Assembly (NCBI GenBank): GCA_964604905.1
Contig: CAZSCC010000576.1
Location: forward strand, 1-5,432
Length of the DNA stretch: 5,432 nt
Source: JACQFK01 sp964604905
GTDB taxonomy: Bacteria > Planctomycetota > MHYJ01 > JACPRB01
Direction of reading: 5' to 3'
Below are positions 1-5,236 of this stretch, in pieces. Within the stretch, counting starts at the first letter, position 1; every line of letters begins with the position of its first letter. The translations under genes and the position numbers were made by a program. The notes below the pieces were generated by a model. That model had not been told where the DNA came from, searched no databases, and worked only from the letters and a program-made list of their open reading frames with translations.

Positions 1-483
1 GACGAGGGCGACGATGACCGCGACAAGCGCCCAGGGCATCCGGACGGTCCACTCGACGGGCGCCGCTCCGACGGCTTCCAGGAGCGCGTTGACGGGGCCG
101 TAGCGGCTGTTGAAGAGCATCCACCAGGCGATGCCGGCGACGAGGGGGGCGACGGAGGAAGGGATGAGGAGGAGGCTGATGACCGTTCCGCGGCCGCGGC
201 GGAGGCGGTGGAGTGACAGGGCCAGGATGAGGCCCAGCGCGAGCTCGAGGGTCACGGCGACGACGAGGACGATGCCGGTGACTACGATCGATTTCAGGAA
301 CTGGGGGTCGCGGCAGAGGTCGGTGAGGTTCCCGAGTCCCCGGAACTCGGGCGGCGCGTCGGCCTCGGCGGGGAACGAATGGAGGGCGGCGTAGAGCGCG
401 TAGAGGAGGGGGCCGGTCCCGACGGCCAGGAGGAGGACGGTCGCGGGGGCGACGAGGAGGCGTCCGAAGGTCCGGGAGGTCAT
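1..483 (-). CDS. ABC transporter permease, MalF/UgpA-like (partial, C-terminus beyond left edge)
   Basis: First 161 residues of an inner-membrane permease subunit of a carbohydrate-type (CUT1) ABC importer; with a MalG-type partner it would form the transmembrane channel. The start is an ATG at 483-481 that overlaps the stop of the upstream permease as ATGA, so the two are probably translationally coupled. Hydrophobic segments are visible at about residues 8-33, 64-91, 100-123 and from 150 onward. The stretch near residues 117-138 (AGIAWWMLF, then GPVNALLEAVG) follows the MalF/UgpA pattern of Trp-rich helix, Gly, then Asn-x-Leu-Leu. The EAA loop that contacts the ATPase would lie further on and is cut off, so function cannot be confirmed from that motif. 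The frame stays open to base 1 with strongly GC-ending codons. The substrate cannot be deduced. Placing this subunit after the MalG-like one is the reverse of the usual malF-malG order. Confidence 0.88.
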   Translation of the reverse strand, partial: MTSRTFGRLLVAPATVLLLAVGTGPLLYALYAALHSFPAEADAPPEFRGLGNLTDLCRDPQFLKSIVVTGIVLVVAVTLELALGLILALSLHRLRRGRGTVISLLLIPSSVAPLVAGIAWWMLFNSRYGPVNALLEAVGAAPVEWTVRMPWALVAVIVALV

Positions 484-1313
484 TCCTCTCGCCCTCCGCC
501 GAAGGTGAGGCCGTGGACGAGATGCTTCTGCATGGCCCAGGCGAGCACGAAGGCCGGGAGGACCGAGAGGAGGGAGGCGGCGGCGATCTCGCCGTACAGT
601 TCCGCGATGGCGCTCCTGAGGCGGGGGAGGTAGACGGTGACGGTGGCGACCTCGTCGCCGGCCAGCTGGTAGGCGAAGAGGAACTCGTTCCAGGAGAAGA
701 TGAAGGTGAAGAGGGCGGTGACGGCCATGCCCGGGCGGAGGAGGGGGAGGCCGATCCGGAGGAAGGCCTGGAGGGGGGAGGCGCCGTCGATGAGGGCGGC
801 CTCCTCGAGGTCGGCGGGGAGGCCGCGGACGAAGCCGAGCATGAGCCAGACGGCGAGGGGGACGTTGAGGGTGGTGTAGAGGAGGATGAGTCCGGCGTGG
901 GTGTCGAGGAGCCCCAGCTTCCGGAAGATCACGAAGAGGGGGACGATGAGGGCGACCGCGGGGAGGAACCGCTGGGATAGGAGCCACATGGCGAAGCCGC
1001 GTCCGCCGGTCTTGTGGCGGGCCATCCCGTAGGCGGCCATGACGCCGAGGGCGGTGGCGAGGAGGGTCGAGGAGCCGGCGATGACGAGGCTCGTCCAGAG
1101 GAAGGGGAGGACGGGGTCGCTGGTGGCGGAGCCGAACCAGACGGTGCGGACGTTGTCGAGCGGGAGATTCGCCGGGAGGAAGGAGACGGGGCGGGAGAAG
1201 ATCTCCCCCCGCGGGCGGAAGGCCGTGAGGGTCAGCCAGTAGACCGGGAAGAGGGCGAAGAGGAGGGCCGCTCCCGTCACGGCCCACGCCCCGGCGCGCG
1301 CTCCCCGGTTCAT
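480..1313 (-). CDS. ABC transporter permease, MalG-like (CUT1 sugar importer family)
   Basis: A 277-residue inner-membrane permease subunit, the usual length for MalG/UgpE/AraQ-type proteins. It has about six hydrophobic segments, near residues 11-31, 72-95, 107-130, 138-160, 195-217 and 243-263. The cytoplasmic EAA loop that docks on the ATPase is clear at residues 171-190: EAALIDGAS, then I and GLP. The SWNEFLFA block at 207-214 is typical of the MalG side of the family. The ATG at 1313-1311 is the first start after an in-frame TGA about 50 bases upstream. There is no Shine-Dalgarno sequence in front of it, and a palindrome lies just upstream. Its stop overlaps the next permease by 4 bp. 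No substrate-binding protein or ATPase gene is upstream, because the divergent methyltransferase gene starts there; they may follow the second permease or lie elsewhere. Sugar or sugar-alcohol import is inferred from the family; the exact substrate is unknown. Confidence 0.93.
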   Translation of the reverse strand: MNRGARAGAWAVTGAALLFALFPVYWLTLTAFRPRGEIFSRPVSFLPANLPLDNVRTVWFGSATSDPVLPFLWTSLVIAGSSTLLATALGVMAAYGMARHKTGGRGFAMWLLSQRFLPAVALIVPLFVIFRKLGLLDTHAGLILLYTTLNVPLAVWLMLGFVRGLPADLEEAALIDGASPLQAFLRIGLPLLRPGMAVTALFTFIFSWNEFLFAYQLAGDEVATVTVYLPRLRSAIAELYGEIAAASLLSVLPAFVLAWAMQKHLVHGLTFGGGREE

Positions 1314-1316
1314 GAC

Positions 1317-1350
1317 TTGATATCTAACTGAGATCTCAGTCAGATGTCAA
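1317..1350. promoter_or_regulatory. 34-bp imperfect palindrome, candidate operator between divergent genes
   Basis: The bases form two 17-nt arms meeting at 1333/1334, with 15 of 17 positions complementary (mismatches at 1321/1346 and 1326/1341). The core ACTGAGATCTCAGT (1327-1340) is a perfect 14-bp palindrome. It is AT-richer than its surroundings, starts 4 bp upstream of the permease ATG, and covers the promoter-like elements of that gene. No T-run follows on either strand, which argues against a terminator. Size and position suit a homodimeric repressor such as a GntR, TetR or PadR protein, but no regulator gene is in the window and the binding protein is unknown. Confidence 0.6.
1322..1350 (-). 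promoter_or_regulatory. Candidate promoter of the permease operon, inside the palindrome
   Basis: On the minus strand a perfect TTGACA (1350-1345) is followed after 17 bp by TTAGAT (1327-1322), a weak -10 matching three of six consensus bases. Transcription would begin within a few bases of the ATG at 1313, giving a very short leader or none. A protein bound to the palindrome would cover both boxes. The -35 is convincing and the -10 is not. Confidence 0.35.
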
Positions 1351-1361
1351 CAGGAAAGCGA

Positions 1362-1367
1362 TACAAT
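1362..1367 (+). promoter_or_regulatory. Candidate -10 box for the trmB-like gene
   Basis: TACAAT matches the sigma-70 -10 consensus at five of six positions and lies 7 bp before the ATG at 1374, so a transcript would start at or next to that codon. The -35 region at the usual distance (1339-1344, GTCAGA) is poor and lies in the right arm of the palindrome, so this side may also respond to the same regulator. Confidence 0.35.
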
Positions 1368-1373
1368 TCCCGG

Positions 1374-2096
1374 ATGAACGCCGAGGGCGAGTCCGAATTC
1401 GGCGTCCCCATCCCGGGGGAGGTGCTGCCTGGGCGGCTCTGGACCCGCACGGGATACCGGGACGGCGGGAAGCCTTTCGATTGGGAGGCCGTGTTCGGAC
1501 GGTCTGCCCCTCGCGTGGTCGATCTGGGCTGCGGCAACGGGCGCTACCTGATCGGGTCCGCGATCGCGCGGCCGGAGCGCGACCATCTGGGCATCGACCT
1601 CGTGCAGACGGCGGTCGACCACGGCGCGCATCGCGCGAACAAGAGAGGGCTTCCGAACGTCCGCTTCGTCACGGCGGACGCGGTCCGCTGGCTCTTCGAG
1701 CGCCTGGTCCCCGACTCGGTCGATGAGATCCATGTCTACCACCCGCAACCCTATTACGAGGAGCGGGACGTCGCGAAGCGGATGCTGACGCCGGAGTTCC
1801 TTGAGCGGGCCTGGACGGTGCTCCGGAAGGGCGGACTCCTCGTGCTGCAGACCGACAACAAGTCCTACTGGCAGTACATGCTGGGGGCCGTGGGGAAGCA
1901 TTTCGACCCGGAGGTCGTCCCCGGGCCATGGCCGGACGCGCCCGGGGGAAGGACGAGGCGCGAGATCGTCGCCCGCCAGAAGGGGCTGGTGGTCTGGCGG
2001 ATGGTCGCCACCCGCCGCGAGTCCCCGCGGTCGGGGGATGTTCCGCGCCCGGATTTCGACGCGAACCGCCCGAGATTCAGGAAGGGATCACGATGA
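1374..2096 (+). CDS. trmB: TrmB-like tRNA (guanine-N7)-methyltransferase
   Basis: SAM-dependent class I methyltransferase of 240 residues that probably makes m7G46 in the variable loop of tRNAs. Numbering from the ATG at 1374: motif I DLGCGNG at about 50-56, GID at 73-75, then HVYHPQPYY at 120-128 and the KRML that follows, QTDN at 159-162, and TRRE at 194-197 followed by a VVWRM strand. The last two match the T-D and TxFE signatures of TrmB. In usual TrmB the central motif reads FPDPW; here Asp is replaced by Gln, so the family member is divergent and exact activity is less sure. An earlier in-frame ATG at 1344 would add ten residues. I prefer 1374 because the earlier ATG lies in the palindrome, its ten codons are AT-richer, and a TACAAT box sits just before 1374. 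No Shine-Dalgarno sequence precedes either start. The gene is divergent from the permeases and convergent with tRNA-Asp. Confidence 0.85.
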   Translation: MNAEGESEFGVPIPGEVLPGRLWTRTGYRDGGKPFDWEAVFGRSAPRVVDLGCGNGRYLIGSAIARPERDHLGIDLVQTAVDHGAHRANKRGLPNVRFVTADAVRWLFERLVPDSVDEIHVYHPQPYYEERDVAKRMLTPEFLERAWTVLRKGGLLVLQTDNKSYWQYMLGAVGKHFDPEVVPGPWPDAPGGRTRREIVARQKGLVVWRMVATRRESPRSGDVPRPDFDANRPRFRKGSR

Positions 2097-2104
2097 CGGG
2101 GTCG

Positions 2105-2125
2105 CCGCCTCGCCGCCCGAGGCGG
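2105..2125. terminator. GC-rich hairpin between convergent trmB-like gene and tRNA-Asp
   Basis: A perfect 8-bp stem (CCGCCTCG with CGAGGCGG) closes a 5-base loop, 8 bp after the methyltransferase stop and 11 bp beyond the CCA end of the tRNA. Its place between two converging genes suggests a shared two-way terminator. No T-tract follows on either strand, so it is not a classical intrinsic terminator. Confidence 0.45.
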
Positions 2126-2136
2126 ACGGGTCGAGG

Positions 2137-2213
2137 TGGCGAGGGTGACGGGGTTCGAACCCGCAACCTCCAGCGTGACAAGCTGGCGCTCTAGCCAATT
2201 GAGCTACACCCCC
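2137..2213 (-). tRNA. tRNA-Asp (anticodon GTC)
   Basis: A complete 77-nt cloverleaf is read from 2213 down to 2137. Acceptor stem GGGGGTG pairs with CACCCTC, with one G-U wobble at 2-71. The D stem is GCTC/GAGC. The anticodon stem CCAGC/GCTGG encloses loop TTGTCAC, placing anticodon GTC opposite bases 2177-2179. The T arm GCGGG-TTCGAAC-CCCGT has one G-U pair at its base. Discriminator G73 is the known identity base for aspartyl-tRNA synthetase, and CCA is encoded in the gene. It decodes GAC and GAT. It stands alone between two plus-strand protein genes and has its own upstream promoter candidate. Confidence 0.97.
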
Positions 2214-2230
2214 GGATTGTGAGTGAACGA

Positions 2231-2290
2231 GGATCGGGGGGAGGCCGAGTCGACCGGAACTGTCGACGGGGACGGCGACCGTCCCGATCC
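2231..2290. repeat. Nested inverted repeats in the tRNA-Asp leader
   Basis: Three dyads are packed into 60 bp. An outer pair GGATCGGG (2231-2238) and CCCGATCC (2283-2290) is perfect over 8 bp. Inside it are GTCGAC (2249-2254) and GTCGAC (2262-2267), which can form a 6-bp stem with a 7-base loop. GGGACGG (2269-2275) and CCGTCCC (2279-2285) make a 7-bp stem with a 3-base loop. The third hairpin shares three bases with the outer right arm, so the two partly exclude each other. The region would be transcribed as the 5' leader of the tRNA precursor; a role in processing or attenuation is only a possibility. Confidence 0.5.
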
Positions 2291-2301
2291 GGTAAGCGAT
2301 C

Positions 2302-2329
2302 AGTTTATATCGGCCCGTCGATTCGTCAA
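2302..2329 (-). promoter_or_regulatory. Candidate promoter for tRNA-Asp
   Basis: On the minus strand TTGACG (2329-2324) is followed by the AT-rich run TATAAACT (2309-2302). Taking TAAACT as -10 gives a 16-bp spacer and four of six matches; TATAAA gives only 14 bp. This is the only clear -35/-10 pair on this strand in the 171-bp gap, and it would give a leader of about 80 nt before the mature tRNA 5' end at 2213. Confidence 0.45.
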
Positions 2330-2346
2330 GCACTAAGAGACAACGC

Positions 2347-2375
2347 TCGACACCCGCGCACTCTTCTGGTACCCT
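2347..2375 (+). promoter_or_regulatory. Candidate extended -10 promoter for the DEAD-box helicase gene
   Basis: TCGACA (2347-2352, five of six -35 matches) is separated by exactly 17 bp from TACCCT (2370-2375). The latter is a weak -10 but is preceded by TGG at 2367-2369, the extended -10 element. Transcription would start close to the ATG at 2385, implying little or no leader. It does not overlap the divergent tRNA promoter. Confidence 0.4.
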
Positions 2376-2384
2376 CGCGCCCCG

Positions 2385-3632
2385 ATGACCGACACCCCCG
2401 CCGGCGTGACCTTCGAATCATTCGGCCTCCACCCCTCGCTCCTGAAGGCCGTCACCGACCTGGGCTTCGCCCACCCGACGCCCATCCAGGAGAAGGCGAT
2501 CCCTTACGTCCTCCAGGGTCGCGACCTGATCGGTTGCGCCCAGACGGGCACGGGGAAGACCGCCGCCTTCCTCCTCCCGATTTTCCACCGCCTCATGGCG
2601 GGCCAGAAGGGCGGGACGCGCGTCCTCGTCCTCGAGCCCACCCGAGAGCTGGCCGCCCAGGTCGAAGAGGACTTCCGAGACCTCGGGAAGTACACGCACC
2701 TGCGCGCCCAGACCGTCTACGGCGGCGTGGGCTTCGGGCCGCAGACCCAGGCGCTCCGCGGCGGCTGGGACATCATCGTCGCGACGCCCGGCCGGCTGCT
2801 CGACCACATGGAGCAGGGCCACGCCAACTTCGACCGGCTCCAGACCTTCGTCCTGGACGAGGCCGACCGGATGATGGACATGGGCTTCATGCCCGACCTC
2901 CAGCGGATCATCCAGCGCATCCCGAAGGTCCGGCAGACCCTCTTCTTCTCCGCGACCATGCCGCCCGAGATCGAGCCCCTGGCCCGCCAGATCCTCAAGG
3001 ACCCGCACATGATCGACGTGGGCCGGCGTCCGACGCCGGCCGCGGGCATCACCCACGCCGTCTACCCGGTGGCGCAGAACCAGAAGACTTCGCTCCTCAC
3101 GCTCCTCCTCCGGACGCCCGGCCTCAACTCGGTGCTCGTCTTCACCCGCACCAAGCACCGGGCCGACCGCCTCGCCGACCAGCTCAAGGCGCGCGGTTTC
3201 GACGTCGAATGCATCCACGGGAACCGGACCCAGGGCCAGCGCGAGAAGGCGCTGGAGACGTTCCGGGAGGGGAAGGCCAAGGTCCTCGTCGCGACCGACA
3301 TCGCCGCGCGCGGCCTGGACATCCAGGACATCACCCACGTGATCAACTACGACGTCCCGAACACCGCCGAGGACTACGTCCACCGCATCGGCCGCACGGC
3401 CCGCGCCCTGGCGGTGGGCGACGCGTTCACCCTCGTCTCGTTCGAGGAGACGGCGGGCATGCAGGACATCGAGAAGTCGCTCGGCCAGAATCTGCCGCGG
3501 GTGACGCGGCCCGACTTCGAGTACGGCCCGATGACGCCTCGCGTGCCCGTCGCGGCCGCCCCGACGCCCCCTCCGCCGGCCCACGGGATGCATTCGCTGC
3601 GCAAGCCGGTCCGGCGCCGCGGCCGCATCTGA
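2385..3632 (+). CDS. rhlE: DEAD-box ATP-dependent RNA helicase, RhlE type
   Basis: A 415-residue cytoplasmic ATPase that unwinds or remodels RNA; the RhlE subfamily is linked to ribosome assembly and RNA decay. All core motifs are in order: Q motif around 10-37 (F10, PTPIQ 31-35), Walker A AQTGTGKT 52-59, PTRELA 85-90, TPGR 134-137, DEAD 158-161, SAT 189-191, VFTRTK 252-257, ATDIAARGLD 303-312 and HRIGRTAR 333-340. The motif after DEAD (RMMDMGF) and the TRTKHRADRLA block are RhlE-like. Motif VI ends GRTAR rather than GRTGR, a variation I recall from other RhlE proteins. The tail (about 384-415) is Pro/Ala-rich and ends with basic RKPVRRRGRI, probably for RNA contact; it is short for this group. 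The ATG at 2385 begins just before the Q motif and has no Shine-Dalgarno sequence, only C-rich bases. It is transcribed alone and converges on the kinase gene. Confidence 0.95.
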   Translation: MTDTPAGVTFESFGLHPSLLKAVTDLGFAHPTPIQEKAIPYVLQGRDLIGCAQTGTGKTAAFLLPIFHRLMAGQKGGTRVLVLEPTRELAAQVEEDFRDLGKYTHLRAQTVYGGVGFGPQTQALRGGWDIIVATPGRLLDHMEQGHANFDRLQTFVLDEADRMMDMGFMPDLQRIIQRIPKVRQTLFFSATMPPEIEPLARQILKDPHMIDVGRRPTPAAGITHAVYPVAQNQKTSLLTLLLRTPGLNSVLVFTRTKHRADRLADQLKARGFDVECIHGNRTQGQREKALETFREGKAKVLVATDIAARGLDIQDITHVINYDVPNTAEDYVHRIGRTARALAVGDAFTLVSFEETAGMQDIEKSLGQNLPRVTRPDFEYGPMTPRVPVAAAPTPPPPAHGMHSLRKPVRRRGRI

Positions 3633-3640
3633 TCGGCACC

Positions 3641-3698
3641 GCTCTCAGCCGTCAGCTGTCTGCTCTCAGCTGATGGCTGAACGCTGACGGCTGACAGC
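3641..3698. repeat. Mirrored heptamer-repeat array forming a long hairpin (NNTCAGC / GCTGANN)
   Basis: Four heptamers on the left (TCTCAGC, CGTCAGC, TGTCTGC, TCTCAGC; 3643-3670) are followed by four in inverse orientation (GCTGATG, GCTGAAC, GCTGACG, GCTGACA; 3669-3696), the halves sharing the central GC at 3669-3670. The outer arms 3641-3656 and 3683-3698 pair at 15 of 16 positions, including 12 consecutive bases, and the inner part pairs partly down to a perfect TCAGCTGA centre. It starts 9 bp after the helicase stop and lies 39 bp beyond the kinase stop, so transcripts from both sides would carry the hairpin at their 3' ends. No T-run follows. A two-way terminator or mRNA-stabilising role is inferred. 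Confidence 0.8.
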
Positions 3699-3736
3699 AG
3701 TGCGAGCAGCGATAGAAATAACGGCGAGCACCCAGA

Positions 3737-5170
3737 TCAGAGCGGCTTGCCGCATCGCGCGCAGGCGCGGCGGGCCCCATCGCCGACCTCCCCGCAGGAC
3801 CCGCAGCGGGTCTCGCCCTCGCGGACCGCGAGATCGATCTCGCCCGTGGCCTCCGCCCCGAGCCCCTCGCCGCAGACCTTGCACTGGGTAGAGCCCTTGG
3901 GATTGAGCGTCTCGCAGAAGCCGCACTTCAGGTACCGGCCGGTCTCCTCGAGCGCCTTGGGGTCCTTGTCCTGGAGAAGGCGCGCGAGGTCCTCGAGGAA
4001 GGCGGGCAGGTCCGGATAGCGGCGGTCAGGCGACTTGGCCATCATCTTGCCGAGCACCGCCTGGACGCCCGGCGTGAGGGTGGAGTCGATCGACCGCGGC
4101 GCCTTGGCCCGGACGTTCAGGTGCTGCTCCATAAGCTCCGCCACGGTCCTCCCCTCGAACGGCTTCCGGCCCGTGGCGAGCTGGTAGAAGATGACGCCCA
4201 GCGAGTAGAGGTCGGTCCGGCCGTCGATCTCGCCGCGAAGCCACTGCTCGGGGGCCATATAGGTGGGTGTCCCGACGATCTGGTCCCCCAACTCGTCCTT
4301 CGTGCCGCCCAGGCGGGCGAGGCCGAAGTCGGTCAGCCGCGCGCGCCCGTCCTCGGTCACGATGATGTTCGCGGGCTTGAGATCGCGGTGGATCACGCCG
4401 GCCTTGTGGGCCGCGGCGAGCCCCTGGGCGACGTCGTTGACGGTCTCGAGCGTCCCGCGGAGGTCGGGGATGCCGAACTCGGCGATCCGGTCCTCCAGCG
4501 TCTGGCCGCGGAGGAGCTGCATGACCATGAAGAAGTAGCCCTTCTCGCAGCCGACGTCGTAGACCTGGACGATGCCGGGATGTTCGAGGCGCGCGATGGC
4601 GCGGGCCTCGGTCATCAGCCTCCGCTCGAAGGTCTCGTCCCTGGAGGAGGAGGGGAGGACCTTGATCGCGACGTAGCGGTTGAGGCCGAGGTGCTTGGCC
4701 TTGTAGACGGCGCCCATCGCGCCCCTGCCGATCAGCTCGACGATGCGGCAGCCGCCGAGCTCGAGGCCGACGGGCGAATCGCCCGCGTGGAGCGTGGCCG
4801 CGACGCCGATCCCCGCCGCCTCCTCAGCGGGGTGGAGCGTGGTCCCGTCGGCGGGGCAGGACATCTCTCCCTTATGGTCGCGCGAGACGTTGTACCGTTC
4901 GGAGCAGACGGGGCAGGCCATGATGGTGTAGAACTCGCCGGCGAGGATATCCCGCACCTGCTGGGGGTTGAGGGCGCGCTGCTCGACGAGGATCTGGCCC
5001 AGGTTCTGGAAGACGCCCTGCGCCGAGCGTTCCGCCTGCAGGCGGAGGCCGGCGACGACCTGCTGGGGGGTGGCCAGGCCGAGCTCGACCACCCGCTTGC
5101 CGAAGGGCACGCGGGGCGGGGCGCCGGGGTCTGGCACCCGGTCGAGCGAGGCGGACGAGGTGGGTCTCAT
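3737..5170 (-). CDS. Cytoplasmic Ser/Thr protein kinase with GspE-N-like front end and zinc knuckles
   Basis: A 477-residue Hanks-type kinase that would phosphorylate Ser/Thr on unknown targets. Residues 22-80 hold two similar helical units (FGKRVVELGLATPQQV and LGQILVEQRALNPQQV), as in GspE-N/MshEN domains. A Cys cluster follows: C86, C89, C105 in CPADG, with H99 or D108 as a possible fourth ligand. The catalytic domain spans about 140-400: Gly loop GRGAMGAVY 148-156, K170, E188, HRDLKPAN 261-268, DFG 281-283, GTPTYMAPE 300-308 and D320. All catalytic residues are present, so it should be active. The C-terminus has two CxxC pairs (C416/C419 with C430/C433, and C456/C459 with C470/C473), like a double zinc ribbon. 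No signal peptide or membrane helix is seen, unlike PknB-type sensor kinases. The ATG at 5170 has GAAGGA at 5179-5174. The gene follows another minus-strand gene but has its own promoter-like sequence. Confidence 0.95.
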   Translation of the reverse strand: MRPTSSASLDRVPDPGAPPRVPFGKRVVELGLATPQQVVAGLRLQAERSAQGVFQNLGQILVEQRALNPQQVRDILAGEFYTIMACPVCSERYNVSRDHKGEMSCPADGTTLHPAEEAAGIGVAATLHAGDSPVGLELGGCRIVELIGRGAMGAVYKAKHLGLNRYVAIKVLPSSSRDETFERRLMTEARAIARLEHPGIVQVYDVGCEKGYFFMVMQLLRGQTLEDRIAEFGIPDLRGTLETVNDVAQGLAAAHKAGVIHRDLKPANIIVTEDGRARLTDFGLARLGGTKDELGDQIVGTPTYMAPEQWLRGEIDGRTDLYSLGVIFYQLATGRKPFEGRTVAELMEQHLNVRAKAPRSIDSTLTPGVQAVLGKMMAKSPDRRYPDLPAFLEDLARLLQDKDPKALEETGRYLKCGFCETLNPKGSTQCKVCGEGLGAEATGEIDLAVREGETRCGSCGEVGDGARRACARCGKPL

Positions 5171-5173
5171 ACG

Positions 5174-5179
5174 TCCTTC
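5174..5179 (-). promoter_or_regulatory. Ribosome binding site of the kinase gene
   Basis: GAAGGA, three bases before the ATG at 5170, is the only clear Shine-Dalgarno sequence in front of a protein gene in this window. It supports this start codon; the permease, methyltransferase and helicase starts lack one. Confidence 0.6.
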
Positions 5180-5182
5180 AGC

Positions 5183-5197
5183 TACATAAAATATGTA
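5183..5197. promoter_or_regulatory. Palindrome TACATA-AAA-TATGTA over the kinase promoter, candidate operator
   Basis: Perfect 6-bp arms (5183-5188 and 5192-5197) flank an AAA centre in a strikingly AT-rich island. The palindrome covers the -10 box proposed for the kinase, the usual place for a repressor site. No regulator gene is nearby. An AT-rich dyad of this length can also arise by chance in a promoter. Confidence 0.4.
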
Positions 5198-5216
5198 AAA
5201 CAGGGCGCGAAATCAA
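5188..5216 (-). promoter_or_regulatory. Candidate promoter of the kinase gene
   Basis: On the minus strand TTGATT (5216-5211, four of six) and TATTTT (5193-5188, four of six) are spaced by 17 bp. Transcription would start about ten bases before the ATG, leaving just enough room for GAAGGA. The 67-bp gap after the preceding gene is long enough for independent expression, though read-through is possible. Confidence 0.5.
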
Positions 5217-5236
5217 GGTAAAAGTGAGCGAATGCG

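Noticed and set aside
513..980. A plus-strand open frame with a very acidic Glu/Gly-rich product, antisense to the MalG-like permease
   Set aside because: The composition is a mirror of CTC/CTG leucine codons on the coding strand. The permease has family motifs and this frame has none.
1344..1373. The earlier ATG at 1344 as the methyltransferase start
   Set aside because: It lies within the right arm of the palindrome, adds ten AT-richer codons outside the fold, and has no ribosome binding site. It remains possible.
2137..2213. Possible integration site at the tRNA-Asp gene
   Set aside because: No integrase gene, no duplicated tRNA 3' end and no change in base composition are visible on either side.
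2418..3593. A minus-strand open frame of 391 codons antisense to the helicase
   Set aside because: No recognisable domain and Arg/Val/Glu-rich composition typical of antisense frames of high-GC genes; the opposite strand encodes all DEAD-box motifs.
2219..3673. A plus-strand open frame of 484 codons overlapping the helicase gene, longer than the helicase itself
   Set aside because: Its product is an Arg/Pro/His-rich low-complexity chain with no domain, as expected from the wrong frame of a GC-rich gene. It also runs through the tRNA promoter region and into the heptamer array.
3828..3843. A perfect 16-bp palindrome GCGAGATCGATCTCGC inside the kinase gene
   Set aside because: It encodes GEIDLA in the linker between two zinc ribbons with ordinary codons for this genome. 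No promoter or second copy is nearby, so chance is sufficient.
4121..5221. A plus-strand open frame of 366 codons antisense to the kinase
   Set aside because: It has no motif, it reads through the kinase promoter, and the kinase on the other strand is unmistakable.
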